Shown piece after piece: positions 13,225-23,300 of a stretch of 64,000 nucleotides of DNA. The stretch's first letter is position 1. Every line of letters starts with the position of its first letter. Source of the DNA: Flagellatimonas centrodinii (GTDB lineage: Bacteria > Pseudomonadota > Gammaproteobacteria > Nevskiales > Nevskiaceae). The stretch is taken from the NCBI RefSeq assembly GCF_016918765.2, contig NZ_CP092104.1, positions 620,001-684,000 of the forward strand, read 5' to 3'. Position numbers and translations under genes: made by a program. The notes under the pieces were generated by a model. That model saw nothing but the letters and a program-made list of their open reading frames with translations, made no database searches and was not told where the DNA came from.

Positions 13225-13347
13225 CTCCCGTCAAAAGGCCCGTAGGAGCAAGTTTTGTTGCCACCACATCGGCCGAAACCCTCATCGCAGGGGCATTTCC
13301 CTCGGCAGCAAAAATGCCGAAAGGGAAAATTCCCGCCGCGGAACTGC

Positions 13348-14208
13348 TCAGCCCTCGAGGACCCCCAGCAGCCGTTTCAACTGGGCGCCGTCGCGATAGC
13401 TGATGACCAGTTTGCCGCGCCCCTGGGCATTGCCCTGCAGCTTCACCGGCAACCCCAGCGCGCTCGACAGGCGCCGCTCCAGCTCGGGATCGCCGGCAGC
13501 CGCAGCCGACGCGCGCGGGGCGGCCGCGGCCGTCGCCTGCGGATCCTTGAGCAGCAGTTCGGTCTGACGCACCGACAGATGGCGCTGCACCACCAGACGC
13601 GCCAACTGCACCTGGCGCGCACCGTCCGCAGCGAGCAACACCTTGGCATGCCCGAGACTGAGCTGGCCACTGCGGACCAAGGCCTGGGTATCGGCCTCCA
13701 GATCCAGCAACCGCAGCAGGTTGCTGACGTGCGTCCGCGAGCGACCGACCGCCTGGGCGCACTGATCGTGGGTCAGGCCGCAGTCATCAATCAGTTTGCG
13801 CAGGGCCTCAGCCTCTTCCAGGGCGTTGAGGTCGGCGCGCTGGATATTCTCGACCAGCGCCACGGTCATGGCGTCCTGCTCGTCGAGTGCGCGGACGATC
13901 ACCGGGATGGTCTTGAGCCCAGCCCGTTGCGCGGCCCGCCAGCGGCGCTCGCCGGCAACGATCTCGAACTGCTTGCCCTTGGCCCGCACCACCAGCGGCT
14001 GCACCACACCCTGGGTGCGGATGGAGTCAGCCAGCTGCGCCAGCGCGTCCTCATCAAAATGGCGCCGCGGCTGATGGGCACCGGCGATCAGTTGCTCGAT
14101 CCCGACCTCCCGCAGCTCATCGCCGGCCGCTTCGTCGACACCGGGCGTCTGCGCGCTCGACAGCAGCGCGTCGAGGCCACGACCCAGTCCGCGTTTCTTG
14201 GTACTCAT
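13348..14208 (-). CDS. parB: Chromosome-partitioning protein ParB
   Basis: 286 residues. It binds parS near the origin and spreads as a CTP-dependent clamp. The N-terminus KKRGLGRGLDALLSS, the CTP-binding motif GERRWRA near residue 87, ENIQRADLNALEEA and the helix-turn-helix VGRSRTHVSNLLRLL all match. The C-terminal dimerisation region (LVISYRDGAQLKRLL) is present. It overlaps the parA stop by 4 bases. No clear parS site was identified in the window by eye. Confidence 0.96.
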   Translation of the reverse strand: MSTKKRGLGRGLDALLSSAQTPGVDEAAGDELREVGIEQLIAGAHQPRRHFDEDALAQLADSIRTQGVVQPLVVRAKGKQFEIVAGERRWRAAQRAGLKTIPVIVRALDEQDAMTVALVENIQRADLNALEEAEALRKLIDDCGLTHDQCAQAVGRSRTHVSNLLRLLDLEADTQALVRSGQLSLGHAKVLLAADGARQVQLARLVVQRHLSVRQTELLLKDPQATAAAAPRASAAAAGDPELERRLSSALGLPVKLQGNAQGRGKLVISYRDGAQLKRLLGVLEG

Positions 14209-14993
14209 TCACTCAGTCTCAGTTGGCCGCCGTCATGGCGGCGCAGCACCTCGCCCGCCAGCGCCAGGTAGGCCTTGGCACCACTGGACGCGGCGTCATA
14301 GAGCATCACCGGCACGCCATGACTGGGCGCCTCGGCAAGGCGGACGTTACGGGGGATGACGGTACGGTAAACCTTGTCGCCGAAGTGCTGGGTCAGCTGC
14401 GCCGACACGTCGTTGGACAGGTTGTTGCGCGGGTCGAACATGGTCCGCAGCAGGCCCTCGATCTCCAGCCGCGGGTTGATCACCCGCTTGATCTTGCCCA
14501 CCGTGTCCATCAGCGCGGTCAGGCCTTCCAGCGCGTAATACTCGCACTGCATCGGGATCAGCACGCCATCCGCCGCCACCAGCGCGTTGACGGTGAGCTT
14601 CGACAGCGCCGGCGGGCAATCGAGCAATACGTAGTCGAACTGGTCCGCCACTTCGGCGAGAGCGCTCTTCAGCGAGAAGTCGCCAGCGGCGACCTCCCGC
14701 AGCTTGATCTCGGCCTCGGTCATGTCGCTGTTGCCCGGCAACAGCCACAACGAGGAGGTGTCCACCTGCACGATGACATCGCGGATGTTGGCGGCTTCCA
14801 GCAGCACGTCACGGCAGGAGTGGGTGACCCCGTTCTTGTCGACGCCCACGCCCATGGTGGCGTTTCCCTGGGCATCGAGATCCACCAGCAGCACACGCCG
14901 CTTGGTGGCCGCCAGTGAGGCCGCGAGGTTGATCGAGGTGGTGGTCTTGCCCACGCCCCCTTTCTGATTGGCAACGGCGATGACGTAGCTCAT
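14205..14993 (-). CDS. parA: Chromosome-partitioning ATPase ParA (Soj)
   Basis: 262 residues. It is a deviant-Walker ATPase that moves ParB-parS complexes. The Walker A motif KGGVGKTTTSINLA is at residues about 11-24 and Walker B VLLDCPPAL near 115. The start was set at MSYVIAVANQ, with the P-loop at its usual distance; an upstream in-frame region overlaps rsmG and is not conserved. The gene overlaps rsmG by 4 bases and parB by 4 bases. Confidence 0.96.
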   Translation of the reverse strand: MSYVIAVANQKGGVGKTTTSINLAASLAATKRRVLLVDLDAQGNATMGVGVDKNGVTHSCRDVLLEAANIRDVIVQVDTSSLWLLPGNSDMTEAEIKLREVAAGDFSLKSALAEVADQFDYVLLDCPPALSKLTVNALVAADGVLIPMQCEYYALEGLTALMDTVGKIKRVINPRLEIEGLLRTMFDPRNNLSNDVSAQLTQHFGDKVYRTVIPRNVRLAEAPSHGVPVMLYDAASSGAKAYLALAGEVLRRHDGGQLRLSE

Positions 14994-15646
14994 GTCGGAT
15001 GCGCCAGCAACAGGTGACGGGCCTCGTCGAGACCGGGCACCCGCAGACGCAACGGCTCCCTGATGGTGATATCGGCTGGCACGGCGGCCAGTTCCTCTTT
15101 TTCTAGTTTGCCCTTCATCGCCGCCCATTGACCACCGGGTGCCAGCAGATGCCGGGTCAGGGCGAAGAAGTCCGCCAGCGCCGAAAAGGCCCGGCTGGTC
15201 ACCAGCGTATAGGGTTCCGGCGGCACCCAGGCTTCCACCCGGGTCTCGGCCACGGTGACCCGCGACAAGCCCAGCGTGCGCACCGCATGGCGCAGAAACC
15301 GCGCTTTCTTGCCGTTGCTGTCGAGCACCGTCACCGGCAGCTCCGGGTAGACGATGGCGAGGATCAGCCCCGGCAGACCCGGCCCACTGCCGACATCCAG
15401 CAACCGGGCGCCGGGCGCCGCCAGCGCCGGCGCCAGTACCGGCAGCAGCGACAGCGAGTCGAGCAGATGACGGTCGACCATCGCCTGCAGGTCACGCACC
15501 GCCGTCAGGTTGTAGGCGTTGTTCCAGCGTTCCAGCTCCATCAGGTAGGCCATCAACTGGTCGACCGTGGCATCCGGCAGGTCCAGTTTGAGGATGTCGA
15601 TCCCGGTCGTCAGCCGGGTGCGCAGCGGGTCGGCCCAGATACTCAT
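14990..15646 (-). CDS. rsmG: 16S rRNA (guanine527-N7)-methyltransferase RsmG
   Basis: 218 residues. SAM motif LLDVGSGPGLPGLILAI near residue 84, the N-terminal RWNNAYNLTAVRD signature and VTSRAFSAL are characteristic. It methylates G527 of 16S rRNA. In most proteobacteria mnmG lies directly upstream; here the neighbour is a HerA-like ATPase ending 6 bases before the start. Confidence 0.96.
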   Translation of the reverse strand: MSIWADPLRTRLTTGIDILKLDLPDATVDQLMAYLMELERWNNAYNLTAVRDLQAMVDRHLLDSLSLLPVLAPALAAPGARLLDVGSGPGLPGLILAIVYPELPVTVLDSNGKKARFLRHAVRTLGLSRVTVAETRVEAWVPPEPYTLVTSRAFSALADFFALTRHLLAPGGQWAAMKGKLEKEELAAVPADITIREPLRLRVPGLDEARHLLLAHPT

Positions 15647-15652
15647 CGGGCG

Positions 15653-17182
15653 CTATCGCTTCAGCAGCGAGCCGAACAGGCCGCGCAACAACTGGCGGCC
15701 GACTTCGCGGCCCACTGCACTGCCGGCGCTGCGCACTGCCGACTGCATGGCCTTCTCCGCCATGCTCTGCGGTGCCGCCCGCCGCCGCGGCGCGGCCGAA
15801 GGCTTGCGGGAGCGGGTTCCACTGCCATAGGCCGCGGTCACCTGTGCGTTCCAGTCATCGGCGCGGGCCGCCGCTTCGGCATCGGCGGCGGCGCGGGCCT
15901 CGGCCTCCTCGGCCTTGCGGGCCAGCAACTCGTAGGCCGACTCCCGGTCCACCAGCACCTCGTAGCGGCCCGCCAGCGGGCTGCGCGACAGCACCACGCG
16001 GCGCTCCTCGTCGGTCAGCGGGCCCATCCGTGAACGCGGCGGCGCCACCTTGGCGCGCTCCACCGGGCTGGGGATCCCCTTGTCCTGCAGGGTGGAGATC
16101 AGCGCCTCGCCGACCCCCATCTCGGTGATGGCGGCCTCCACGTCCAGCCCCGGGTTGGCACGGAAGGTTTCGGCCGCCGCGCGCACGGCCTTCTGGTCAC
16201 GCGGGGTAAAGGCACGCAGGCCATGCTGCACCCGGTTGCCCAACTGGCCCAGCACCGCATCCGGCAGGTCCAGCGGGTTCTGGGTGACGAAGTACACACC
16301 GACCCCCTTGGAGCGGATCAACCGCACCACCTGCTCCACCTTGTCCACCAGTGCGCGCGGCGCATCCTTGAACAGCAGATGGGCTTCATCGAAAAAGAAC
16401 ACCAGCCTGGGCCGGTCGAGGTCGCCCACTTCCGGCAGGCTTTCGAACAGCTCCGACAGCAGAAACAGCAGGAAGGTGGCGTAGAGCCGCGGCCGGGCGA
16501 ACAGTTGGTCGGCCGCCAGCACGTTGATGATGCCGCGACCCGACAGGTCGGTGCGCATGAGGTCCGGCAGTTCCAGCGCCGGCTCGCCGAACAGCGCGGC
16601 CCCACCCTCCTGCTCCAGTTGCAGCAGGGCGCGCTGGATGGCCGCCACCGAGGCGGTGCTGACCAGACCATATTGCTGCCCGATGGCCTTGGCGTTTTCG
16701 CCGACATGGCGCAGCAGCGCGGTCAGGTCCTTGAAGTCCAGGAGTGCCAGGCCGTTGTCGTCGGCGAACTTGAAGGCCACCGCCAGCACCCCGGTCTGTG
16801 CGTCCGACAATGCCAACAGCCGCGCCAGCAGCAGCGGCCCCATTTCCGAAATGGTGGTGCGGATCGGGTGCCCCTGCTGACCGAAGACATCCCAGAACAC
16901 CACCGGCTGCGGCGCCGGCGCGTAACCCGCCACCCCCAGCTCGGCGGCGCGCTCCGCCAGCTTGGGCTTGGCTTCACCCGCGGCCGCCAACCCTGACAGG
17001 TCCCCTTTCACATCCGCGCAAAACACCGGCACACCGAGCGCCGAAAAGCCCTCCGCCAGCACCTGCAATGTGACCGTCTTGCCGGTGCCGGTGGCACCCG
17101 CCACCAGGCCGTGGCGGTTGGCGTAGCGGGCAAGCAGGGTCTGGGCGGTGTCGCCCTTGCCGATCAGAACGCGGTCATTCAT
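15653..17182 (-). CDS. HerA-like helicase/ATPase, DUF853 (YjgR-type)
   Basis: 509 residues. Walker [12 protein letters not shown] lies at residues 30-40 and Walker [14 protein letters not shown] near 255; [20 protein letters not shown] is the conserved sensor/arginine region. The C-terminal 90 residues are Ala/Arg-rich and end in a hydrophobic helix with [16 protein letters not shown]. coli YjgR has the same size and layout; its cellular role is not established. The gene is in line with rsmG-parA-parB (gap 6), where mnmG would be expected. Confidence 0.85.
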   Translation of the reverse strand: MNDRVLIGKGDTAQTLLARYANRHGLVAGATGTGKTVTLQVLAEGFSALGVPVFCADVKGDLSGLAAAGEAKPKLAERAAELGVAGYAPAPQPVVFWDVFGQQGHPIRTTISEMGPLLLARLLALSDAQTGVLAVAFKFADDNGLALLDFKDLTALLRHVGENAKAIGQQYGLVSTASVAAIQRALLQLEQEGGAALFGEPALELPDLMRTDLSGRGIINVLAADQLFARPRLYATFLLFLLSELFESLPEVGDLDRPRLVFFFDEAHLLFKDAPRALVDKVEQVVRLIRSKGVGVYFVTQNPLDLPDAVLGQLGNRVQHGLRAFTPRDQKAVRAAAETFRANPGLDVEAAITEMGVGEALISTLQDKGIPSPVERAKVAPPRSRMGPLTDEERRVVLSRSPLAGRYEVLVDRESAYELLARKAEEAEARAAADAEAAARADDWNAQVTAAYGSGTRSRKPSAAPRRRAAPQSMAEKAMQSAVRSAGSAVGREVGRQLLRGLFGSLLKR

Positions 17183-17254
17183 GCCGGAGATCCGGGAACA
17201 GGGCCGGAAATGATCGGTTGCGCCGCCGCCGGGGGCAAGCGCCGGCCGCCGCAG

Positions 17255-18229
17255 TCAGCCGTCGCGACGGGTCAGGCGGATCTCACGACGGTCCGGGCTG
17301 TACGACACCTGCACCGACATCTCCGCCCGCAGCGCCGCCGCCAGGTTCTCGGCATCGCCGGTGACAAAGGTGCCGCTGACCGTCAGCGCCGACAGCGAGG
17401 GATCGACGATGCGGATCTGTGTTTCGGCATAGCGGTTGACCTCGCGCACGGCCTCAGCCAGCGGGGTGGCGCGGAACAGCAGGCGGCCGCGGGTCCAGCT
17501 CATCACCGCTTCCTCGTCCACCACCTGGCGGCGCACCTCGGGCACTTCGGCGGTAAAACGCAGCTGCTCGCCGGGGGCGACCTCGATCTGCTGGGCCACC
17601 TCCGGGCGGTCGACCACCACCCGCCCTTCCAGCAACGTCACCTGCACCTCGGCGGCCTCGCGACGGACGGTGAACCGGGTACCCAACGCGGTCACGCTGC
17701 CGCTGCCCGCCTGGACCAGAAACGGCCGATCGGCGTCATGCGCCACGTCGAACAGGGCTTCTCCCTGCAACAGGTGCAGCGTGCGGCGCTGCTCGCTGTA
17801 GTCCACCCGCAGCCGGGTATCGGTATTGAGGGTGACCGTGGAACCGTCCGCCAGGGCCAGCACGCGCTGTTCCCCCAGGGCCGTGCGATAAGTGCCCGGC
17901 GGGTTCTGCCACAGCCAGAGGGTGCCCAATGCCAGGGCCGCCACGGCGAGGCTGGCGGCCAGCGCCAGCGGCGCACGCCAGCGCCGAGGCGGCGCCTGCG
18001 TGGCGCCCAGGGTCTGCTGCATCAGGGCCCGTATCTGCGGCATGTCGCGGGTTTCGCCCACCCGCCCCCACAGCGCCTCGACTTCGGCGAAGGCTCGGGC
18101 GTGGCGCGGGTCATCCTTCCAGTGGCGAAACGCCACCCGCTCCATCGGACTCACGTCCGGATCGAGCATACGCGTGAACCAGCGCTCGGCCTGGGCCTGA
18201 ATCTCGACGGGGGCGGATTGACGGGTCAT
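17255..18229 (-). CDS. FecR-family anti-sigma/sigma regulator 1
   Basis: 324 residues. The N-terminal cytoplasmic part (1-85) has the DUF4880-like pattern AERWFTRMLDPDVSPMERVA and HWKDDPRHARAFAEVEALW. One membrane helix spans about 87-107. The periplasmic FecR domain follows (LADGSTVTLNTDTRLRVDYS, LLQGEALFDVAHD, VTALGTRFTV), then a secretin/STN-like tail (LAEAVREVNRYAETQIRI). The start was taken at MTRQSAPVEI; the longer in-frame version overlaps the sigma factor gene. It begins 14 bases after the ECF gene. It probably relays occupancy of a TonB receptor to the sigma factor. Confidence 0.92.
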   Translation of the reverse strand: MTRQSAPVEIQAQAERWFTRMLDPDVSPMERVAFRHWKDDPRHARAFAEVEALWGRVGETRDMPQIRALMQQTLGATQAPPRRWRAPLALAASLAVAALALGTLWLWQNPPGTYRTALGEQRVLALADGSTVTLNTDTRLRVDYSEQRRTLHLLQGEALFDVAHDADRPFLVQAGSGSVTALGTRFTVRREAAEVQVTLLEGRVVVDRPEVAQQIEVAPGEQLRFTAEVPEVRRQVVDEEAVMSWTRGRLLFRATPLAEAVREVNRYAETQIRIVDPSLSALTVSGTFVTGDAENLAAALRAEMSVQVSYSPDRREIRLTRRDG

Positions 18230-18243
18230 ATGCTGATAAACGC

Positions 18244-18816
18244 CTAGCGGGTCGTTTCGCCCACCCGCTCGCGGATCAGGGCGAGCGCGCGGGTGATGTG
18301 CTGGTCCACCATCGAGGTGGAAATGCGGCAACGCTCGGCGATCTCCCGATGTCGCAGGCCATGAAAGCGGCTCAGCACGAACACCTGACGGCAGCGTTCC
18401 GGCAGGGTTTCCACCGCGGCCACGATCAGGGACATCTGTTCATCGTGGGCCACCTGCTCGTCCACTGGCAGTTCATCGGCCTCAAGATCGAGATCATCCA
18501 CCGCCACCGTGCCGGCGGTGTTGTGGGTGCGATCCTGCCGACCGCGGGAGAACGCGAGGTTGATGGCGATGCGGAACAGCACCGCCTTGAGGCTTTCGGG
18601 GTCGCGATTGCGGTAGCGCCAGGCGCGGATATAGGTCTCCTGAGCCAGGTCGTCGGCATCCTGCTCATTGCCGAGCCGTCGTTGCAGAATCCGCAGCACG
18701 GCCGGGTGATGCTCCCGATAGGCCGCCTCGAATGCCGCCCGCTCGCCCGCCGCGGTCGCGCTGTCCCGCTCGATGTCATCCATGGCACCCGCCAGAAAGG
18801 GCTGCGGCGTGTTCAT
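18244..18816 (-). CDS. ECF RNA polymerase sigma factor 1 (FecI-like)
   Basis: 190 residues. Region 2 (YREHHPAVLRILQRRLGNEQDADDLAQETYIRAWRY split over residues about 36-72) and region 4 (LPERCRQVFVLSRFHGLRHREIAERC) match iron-starvation-type ECF sigma factors. The start MNTPQPFL is preceded by GGAGGA at about 7 bases. It is followed by its FecR partner, and its likely target is the TonB-receptor gene about 6 kb upstream on the same strand. The signal sensed is unknown. Confidence 0.92.
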   Translation of the reverse strand: MNTPQPFLAGAMDDIERDSATAAGERAAFEAAYREHHPAVLRILQRRLGNEQDADDLAQETYIRAWRYRNRDPESLKAVLFRIAINLAFSRGRQDRTHNTAGTVAVDDLDLEADELPVDEQVAHDEQMSLIVAAVETLPERCRQVFVLSRFHGLRHREIAERCRISTSMVDQHITRALALIRERVGETTR

Positions 18817-19062
18817 CCGGTTCTCCTCCAAGCCGGGGACCGGGTCCGACGCGTGGGTATCCCCCCACTTTCATGTCGTCGCGGTACCCCACTGGCCAGC
18901 CTCTGACCTGCGGCGGCAGTCTGGCGCATCGCAATGCCCGACCGCCAGCGCCACAGACATGCGGGCCGGTCTTCCGTTACCTCATGGGGAGTTAAACGCT
19001 TCGGACGCGCTTTACCACAGGCCCTGATGGTGCACTTTTTTGGTGCACTTCGAGAATGTCCC

Positions 19063-19623
19063 TCAGCGTTCGCGGGGCTCGAACGGCTCAAGGGGTTCCA
19101 GCGGCAGCAACGGCGGCCGCTTGGTATCCACCGCCAGCGTCAGGCCGACAATGGCATTGCGCATCTGCTCGGTGGTCGGAAGATTGAAAGTGTTCCAGCG
19201 AAACAGGCGAAAGCCGGCATCCAGCAGCGCCTTTTCCTTGCGGATGTCCGCCTCGGTGCGTTCGATTTCGTCTTCGAAGCCGTCTTCCAGATCGATCACC
19301 GCCACCGTGCGGAAACTGCGATCGCAAACCACGAAGTCGGCCGACAGGTCCTGGATGCGGCGCTGCCACTGCAGCGCCTCGGCACCCCGCACGAAGCACA
19401 GCTTGCTCAACGACACCTGGCTGAGAATGATGTGTTCCGGCAAGCCTTCCAGCAGCGAGAAGAACACCGCCTGCTCAAGGTCGCCCAGCGGCCGGCGACG
19501 GCGGTACGGCCAATGGCCGCGCTCAACGCGCTGCTGCTCGCGACGGCGCTGCCAGAACCACAGGCCTGCCCCGCCTGCAGCCAGCACCACCACCATCGAA
19601 ACCGCGAGCACAATCCACCACAT
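19063..19623 (-). CDS. DUF2726 membrane-anchored protein
   Basis: 186 residues. It starts with a single membrane helix (2-24) and a positively charged stretch (QRRREQQR), so the bulk is cytoplasmic. The rest is a DUF2726-type domain: LEQAVFFSLLEGLPEHIILSQ, then FVVCDRSFRTVAVIDLEDG and KEKALLDAGFRLFRWN. This order resembles the PD-(D/E)xK nuclease fold core, but nuclease activity is inference. It lies alone between the TonB receptor and the ECF/FecR pair, 246 bases before the sigma gene. Whether it belongs to that circuit is not clear. Confidence 0.8.
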   Translation of the reverse strand: MWWIVLAVSMVVVLAAGGAGLWFWQRRREQQRVERGHWPYRRRRPLGDLEQAVFFSLLEGLPEHIILSQVSLSKLCFVRGAEALQWQRRIQDLSADFVVCDRSFRTVAVIDLEDGFEDEIERTEADIRKEKALLDAGFRLFRWNTFNLPTTEQMRNAIVGLTLAVDTKRPPLLPLEPLEPFEPRER

Positions 19624-19750
19624 AAAGCCTCCAACGCGCCTTCACCGACCCAAGGGGGGGCAGTACGGCGCTCCATACCCAATAAGACGCATAAGCCAGC
19701 AAAAACCGCACCACATCGAGCAATTTTTACGCCATCGAAAGCGGATATTC

Positions 19751-19766
19751 GTCACATTTTTGTGAC
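19751..19766. promoter_or_regulatory. Palindrome GTCACA-N4-TGTGAC
   Basis: Perfect 6-base inverted repeat around four Ts, 128 bases upstream of the DUF2726 start. It could be an operator or part of a small terminator-like hairpin. The same half-sites in the opposite arrangement appear at 36308-36325. Confidence 0.4.
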
Positions 19767-20246
19767 ATGGACTCCAAATCCGGGCGCGCAGCATGCCGGA
19801 TTGGGCCGGCTACGCCAAACTGACAGCAGCGATCACATCGTCGTGGCGGCTGACATCATCCGCCATCGCGATACGGTTGAATCATCAAGATGGGTCTTCA
19901 GGCCTTCAGACGAGCGAGCGCACCTGTCTCTCGCGGGATGAGCACTTCGCCCGAAGGCCGGGAGACACCGGGCCAAGAAGAAGAGGGCGCCTGCGCGGCA
20001 GCGTTGGACAAAAGGCGCGCGCAGTGGTTTCGTTGACTACCGCTACGACGATCTCATCGTGTCGCTGGGCAGCCAAGGTCACCGGTGTCCGCTTTCAATC
20101 TGTCGTCCAGGGCCCGGGATGATCTGGAAGCGAGGGAATGCCGTGCTCGAGCTTTTAGCGGCAACCCCATCCGACTGGCAGGGCCCTCGAGAGTGGGGGC
20201 GCCACACGGCGCCAACGATCGAGACGACAGCGGTTTGGCAGCGCCG

Positions 20247-20285
20247 TCCCTCGGCGACGAGCCGCATGTGCTCGCCACCGAGGGA
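20247..20285 (-). terminator. Possible terminator hairpin after TonB receptor 1
   Basis: TCCCTCGG and CCGAGGGA form a perfect 8-base stem with further partial pairing inside. It starts 22 bases beyond the receptor stop. No T-run follows on the minus strand, so intrinsic termination is uncertain. Confidence 0.3.
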
Positions 20286-20306
20286 TGGAATACCCGTTGG
20301 ATTTCC

Positions 20307-23300
20307 TCAACCGCCGAAGCCGATCCCCAGTTTCAGGGTCGGACCCTCGATCGTGCGGTCGTAGGTCTTGCGTTCTTCCACGCCACCATCAATGGCGTCG
20401 ATGTAACGCTCCCAGCGGTAACCCGCCGACAGGCTCAGGCTGTTCACCCGATAGCTCAGCCCCAGCGTCGCGCCCACCATCGGCACCGTCTCCGAGGTGC
20501 TGCGGCGGGTGCCGGGCACAGTGCGTTCGGTAATGGCTGTCGGCGTTTGCGGCGGCGCCTGGAAGCCGCTGGCCTGCACGGCCGTCCAGGCGTAGTACCA
20601 CTCACTTTCCTCGCTGTCGGCGATATCGGTGGTCTGACGACCGAACAGGGCCCCACCGCTCAACGACCAGTCCAGTTCCACCACACCCGACTGCGGGTTG
20701 CCGAACAATGGCGAGGCGGCACTCCAGGTCAGCAGCGGGCCGGTGCCGTCGAAGCCGCGCCGGGCATCAAAGTCGGCCTGATACACGGTGTGGGTCACCG
20801 GCCGCTGGCCGACAAAGAAGACGTCGACATTCTCGGGAATCATCCAGTCCGGCACCCCTTCCAGCGCCGCCTGGGTCTGCGAGATCAAGCGCGCCCGCCG
20901 CACTGCCAGCTCGACACTGGACCGCGAGAAGGTGCTCAGCTCCAGATCCCGGCGGATCGCCACATCAAACAGACGATAGCTTTCGGAGGCCCGCATCTCG
21001 GCCGCCACCCGGTTGGTACGAGAATAACTCTGCAGATCGATCCAAATCGGCGCCGGAATAGGATTGGTGCACTGTGCCTCGAAGGAGCCGCCTACCAACG
21101 GGCAGAAGGGCTCGGTCTCCCAGGATGCGCCGCCCGCCACCGAGTGGCGCAGATTCCCCTGACGATAGCCCACCGACAGTGTCCACGGCCCCGCATCGGG
21201 CCGCCAGCCGAGCTTGATCTCGCGGGTCTGGCCCCAGCCCAGGTCGGCGCTCTGCACACCCTCAGCGATATCCAGCGGTCCGGAGAAGGCGTCATAGAAG
21301 GTCGGCAGCGCCGCCGTATTGTCAGCATCCACCCGTTGCACCTGCCCGCCCACTTCCAATTGCAGCGGCCAGCGATGACCCGCATCAAACCGCCGCCCGA
21401 AGTTCCCCAGGGTCGACCCACCGCCCCAGTTCTTGGTCACCCGCAGGCCGAACAGTCGCGGCTCGGTGAGGAAGATGTTGGTGGTCAGGCCGGTGTCGTC
21501 GGAATTGAGGAAGGCGCCGGAGATGGCGGTTTCATCAAACACGTTCTTCACATAGGCCATCACGTTCCAGCCCGAGGCTTCGTTCATGAAGATCGCCGCC
21601 ACGTTGGCCGTGTAGTAGTCGTCCAGGCGACTGAACTCATGGTCGTTGAAGATGCGCCACCAGGACTCGGACTGCCAGTGCAGATCGGCATGCAGGGTCA
21701 TCAACCAGGCATTGCCCAGCGGCAGGATGTAGTCGCCCGTCAGGGTCAGGGTGTAGTTGGGGGCATTCGGCAGTTCGTTGCCGGACAGATCCTTGGCGAA
21801 GCCTTCACCGTTGTTGGGGGCGGTGGCGGGATCCCAGCCGGGATAGTTGGGGTGATACTGCAGCGTGTTCGAACCTCCACCCACGGTCGGATCTGGCACG
21901 TAAGGGAGGTTGGTGACCGGGTCATTGCCGTTCAGATAGGCAATCTCACAGCCACCGGGACCACCGCCACCAACGCTTCCGAGTCCGGTGGGGCCCGGGA
22001 CAAGGTCGCTTGTGAACTCACTCTCCCGCTTCAGCCCACCGAAAAGCCACTCCGGCAGGATGCAACTGGAGGCATAAGTTGGGAACGGCCGCACCACCAC
22101 CCAGTCGTCGTTACCGGCGGTGCGGTCCATCAGGTCGATGGCCTTCTCACCATCGCCGATACGGGTCTTCTGGTAGCCGCCCTTGAAGCCCAGCCGCAGG
22201 TTGTCCAGCGCGTACCAGTCGGTCTCGAGTTCGAAGCCCCAGATTTCGGCATCAAAATTCCGGTTGAAAGCGGAGCGATCCACGATCTCGGAGATCTGGT
22301 AGTCGTGGTAGTTGTAGTAGAACGCCGCCATATTGACCGTCAGACGGCCGTCCATGAGGGTGTTCTTGGTACCAATTTCGTAGGCGTTGATGAACTCGGG
22401 CTCAAAGGTCCGCGGCCGCGTCGCCGAGACGGCACCCAAGCCCTGCGCCTGGATGGGATCGGCATAGTAGGTATAGACGAACCCCGGCGGGTTGGATCCC
22501 CCCGCCTTGTAACCGCGGCTGAAGGACCCGTACACCAGGGTCTCGTCAGTGAAGCCGAGATCGGGCTTCCAGTCGAGCACGATGCGGCCGGTGGGCTCGC
22601 GCCAGGTTTGCGAAATGACTTCGGCGGTCGGGTAGCCGACCGTCAGTGACGCCAGGGTCCAGCTGGGGATGCGCGGGGCATCCTTTTCATCTTCCGACCA
22701 GCGCGCGCCCACCGTCAGCTTCAGGTCGGGCGTGATGTTGTAGTAGGCCTCGCCGAATATCGCCTGCGAGTGCAGGGTGTAGGGGTTGCGACTGAGGAAG
22801 TAGTTATGGCCCTTGTCATTGAGACTGCCGATGGGATTGGGGTCCATGTAGACACACTGGGTGACCCCGTAGACCTCCGCCGGATCGCCCGGCGCATAGC
22901 CATTGGGCAGGCAGACACCGTTATCGGTCACCCCTGCGATATATGGCAGGCGTTGGGAACTTGGGTTCGGATCGCCGAAGGCGGCAATCATGCTAATGGA
23001 ATTGAAAAAGACGTAATACTTGTCTTCAGTGGTATAGCGCAGATAGTTGGCGCCCAGACTGAAGTTGAACGGCCCGTCGAAGTCCGAGGCAATGCGCAGT
23101 TCCTGGCTGAACTGGCGCGATTCAGCGGTGGAGATATCCACTGCCACCAAGCGATCAGAGCACCCGAGTTGAGGATCACAGAAGATTCCCCCGTCGGGGC
23201 CGAGTTGTAACACCCCTTCTCTTAGATTTTCCACTTTCGTGGTATCGGCATTCAACCAAGCTCCCGGCGCTGTATTGAAGCGGTTGAAGTCCTGCAGCGA

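Larger units (their letters stand above)
19624..20306. other. 683-base gap with no convincing gene
   Basis: Short frames on both strands lack recognisable domains or good ribosome-binding sites. The gap holds a TGTGAC-type palindrome, a long inverted repeat just after the TonB-receptor stop, and a GC-rich block at about 19900-20010 with several small inverted repeats that might be structured RNA. The promoter of the DUF2726 gene should lie in its left part. Confidence 0.5.

Noticed and set aside
13187-13347. Possible oriC near parAB/atp
   Set aside because: The gene order is origin-proximal, but no cluster of TTATCCACA-type DnaA boxes and no AT-rich unwinding region was seen in this spacer or elsewhere in the window; dnaA and rnpA-rpmH are absent.
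19029-19048. GTGCAC-TTTTTTG-GTGCAC as a terminator
   Set aside because: GTGCAC is self-complementary and can pair, but the stem is only 6 bases and no T-run follows on the minus strand, the direction of the neighbouring genes.
19900-20010. Glycine-riboswitch-like words (CGGGAGAC, GCCCGAAGGCC)
   Set aside because: The words are present but not in the consensus order or spacing, and no glycine-related gene is adjacent.
20085-22649. 854-codon open frame on the plus strand
   Set aside because: It lies antisense to TonB receptor 1, has no recognisable domain and the skewed composition of a shadow frame in high-GC DNA.
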